Made by a program: the position numbers and the translations under genes. Shown here piece by piece: positions 63,295 to 64,000 of a DNA stretch of 64,000 bases. The notes under the pieces are model-generated. The model was not told the origin of the DNA. It did no database searches and saw only the letters and a program-made list of their open reading frames with translations. Origin of the DNA: Litoreibacter albidus (GTDB taxonomy: Bacteria > Pseudomonadota > Alphaproteobacteria > Rhodobacterales > Rhodobacteraceae); the NCBI RefSeq assembly GCF_900107015.1, contig NZ_FNOI01000011.1:1-64000 (forward strand). Reading direction: 5' to 3'. The first letter of the stretch is position 1, and every line of letters starts with the position of its first letter.

Positions 63295-64000
63295 ATGGCT
63301 AACCATAGTATACAAAATCTATCGCGGGCCACGAAGCGCGCTATTTTGATGACGGTTGACACGCTGTTGATTCCGGTCAGCCTCTATTGCGCTTTTGCGC
63401 TGCGCTACGGTACCGCGACGCCGTGGGATCTGATTGGCGAAAGCTCAATCCTGTTTGTGGTCATCACACTGTGGGGCGGCGGGATTATCTGGCTGCTGCG
63501 GTTGCACCGGATCAAGCTGAACGCGTTTGACACGCACTCCATGTCTAATATCGGCGTCGCCGCCTTGATCTTGGCGGGCAGCGCGATGATTGTCAGCTAC
63601 CTGCTCAACCTGTCGGCCCCAAGGTCGGTGCCTGTTCTATTAGGTTTGTTCTTTTGCCTCTTCGCGGTGGTTGTCCGTGTGGGCGGTTTGGGGCTGATGC
63701 GGTGGTTGGCGGAGCGTGGCGGCAATCGCAAGGCCGTGGCGATCTACGGGGCAGGGGCCGCTGGCATCCAACTGGCGGCGGCGTTGCGCCAAGCGGCCGA
63801 GGCGCGCCCGATGTTTTTCGTGGACGACAACCCTAACTTGCACGGTTTGGTCGTGGCGGGATTGCGAGTGTACGGGCCGGATAAACTGGATAGCCTGATT
63901 GGCCCGCGCGGGATTGAGCAAATCCTGCTGGCAGTCCCGTCGATGACCAAAGAACGCCGCGACGAGGTTTTGCAGACATTATCGGGAAATGACGTCGAAG
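63295..64000 (+). CDS. Membrane-anchored polysaccharide biosynthesis protein, partial
   Basis: From the ATG at 63295 an open frame of 235 codons runs off the window end. It starts MANHSIQNLSRATKRAILMTVD, has four membrane helices (TLLIPVSLYCAFALRYG; SILFVVITLWGGGIIWLL; NIGVAALILAGSAMIVSYLL; PVLLGLFFCLFAVVVRVGG), and then enters a Rossmann domain (KAVAIYGAGAAGIQLAAALRQ, FFVDDNPNLHG). This is the layout of CapD/WbpM-type nucleotide-sugar epimerase/dehydratases; the same N-terminal layout also occurs in some initiating sugar transferases. The catalytic part is beyond the window. Confidence 0.85.
   Translation, partial: MANHSIQNLSRATKRAILMTVDTLLIPVSLYCAFALRYGTATPWDLIGESSILFVVITLWGGGIIWLLRLHRIKLNAFDTHSMSNIGVAALILAGSAMIVSYLLNLSAPRSVPVLLGLFFCLFAVVVRVGGLGLMRWLAERGGNRKAVAIYGAGAAGIQLAAALRQAAEARPMFFVDDNPNLHGLVVAGLRVYGPDKLDSLIGPRGIEQILLAVPSMTKERRDEVLQTLSGNDVE

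Overview
The window looks like part of a large extrachromosomal replicon (plasmid or chromid) of a marine Rhodobacterales (Roseobacter-group) alphaproteobacterium. The grounds are GC-rich coding with tightly overlapping operons, an mdeR/mdeA/mdeB-type methionine-degradation locus, hmu haem uptake, a DUF1403/ScpB/tyrosine-recombinase block, and a replication module. That module has a small DnaA-like initiator, a partner parAB operon, iteron-like repeats and five copies of a parS-like palindrome. All identifications are from reading the sequence and from family knowledge; no database search was run.

Layout. 1-7.3 kb is an accessory, decaying region. It holds a small secreted protein, a 5'-truncated Rhs core-Hint-HNH toxin tip with a coupled candidate immunity gene, a leftover Hint tail, a broken DUF2235 (Tle1-type) lipase gene with a lipoprotein and a frameshifted GAD-like gene, a broken IS30-family transposase, and fragments of gspE, an integrase-type transposase and a LysR gene. 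7.3-17 kb is a sugar-acid operon read leftwards: mutarotase, lactonase, aldo/keto reductase, Zn-alcohol dehydrogenase, SDR, ribose-type ABC importer and an enolase-superfamily dehydratase, with a divergent AraC regulator. It fits the oxidative, non-phosphorylating route for L-fucose or a similar 6-deoxy sugar. 17-23.2 kb is a methionine gamma-lyase locus: Lrp-type regulator, lyase, second PLP lyase, OsmC-like protein and an AceE-like 2-oxobutyrate dehydrogenase E1.

23.2-39 kb is a metal-cofactor uptake region. It has a serine hydrolase, hmuR and hmuSTUV plus a ChaN-like lipoprotein for haem, btuFCD and btuB behind a cobalamin riboswitch, and exbB-exbD-exbD-tonB, which would energise both outer-membrane receptors. 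39-51.7 kb holds small stress or detoxification genes and their regulators: RidA proteins, SDR, alpha/beta hydrolase, TetR with three operator-like repeats, NTF2-like proteins, a PPOX-reductase fusion, GST, LysR, YciI, GNAT and an ABC-F ATPase.

51.9-58.3 kb is the maintenance block: ScpB-like, DUF1403, tyrosine recombinase, parB, parA, origin and the DnaA-like initiator. A near-perfect 25-bp palindrome resembling a dif/core recombination site lies just ahead of the recombinase. The junction of the recombinase and parB 3' ends is duplicated around the parS palindrome. 58.4-64 kb opens an exopolysaccharide locus: wza-like, wzc-like, a PPP-type phosphatase, and the start of a membrane-anchored sugar-nucleotide dehydratase or glycosyltransferase that runs off the window.

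The least explained part is the ScpB/DUF1403/recombinase/parS/dif-like block. It may be a combined segregation and dimer-resolution system for the replicon.
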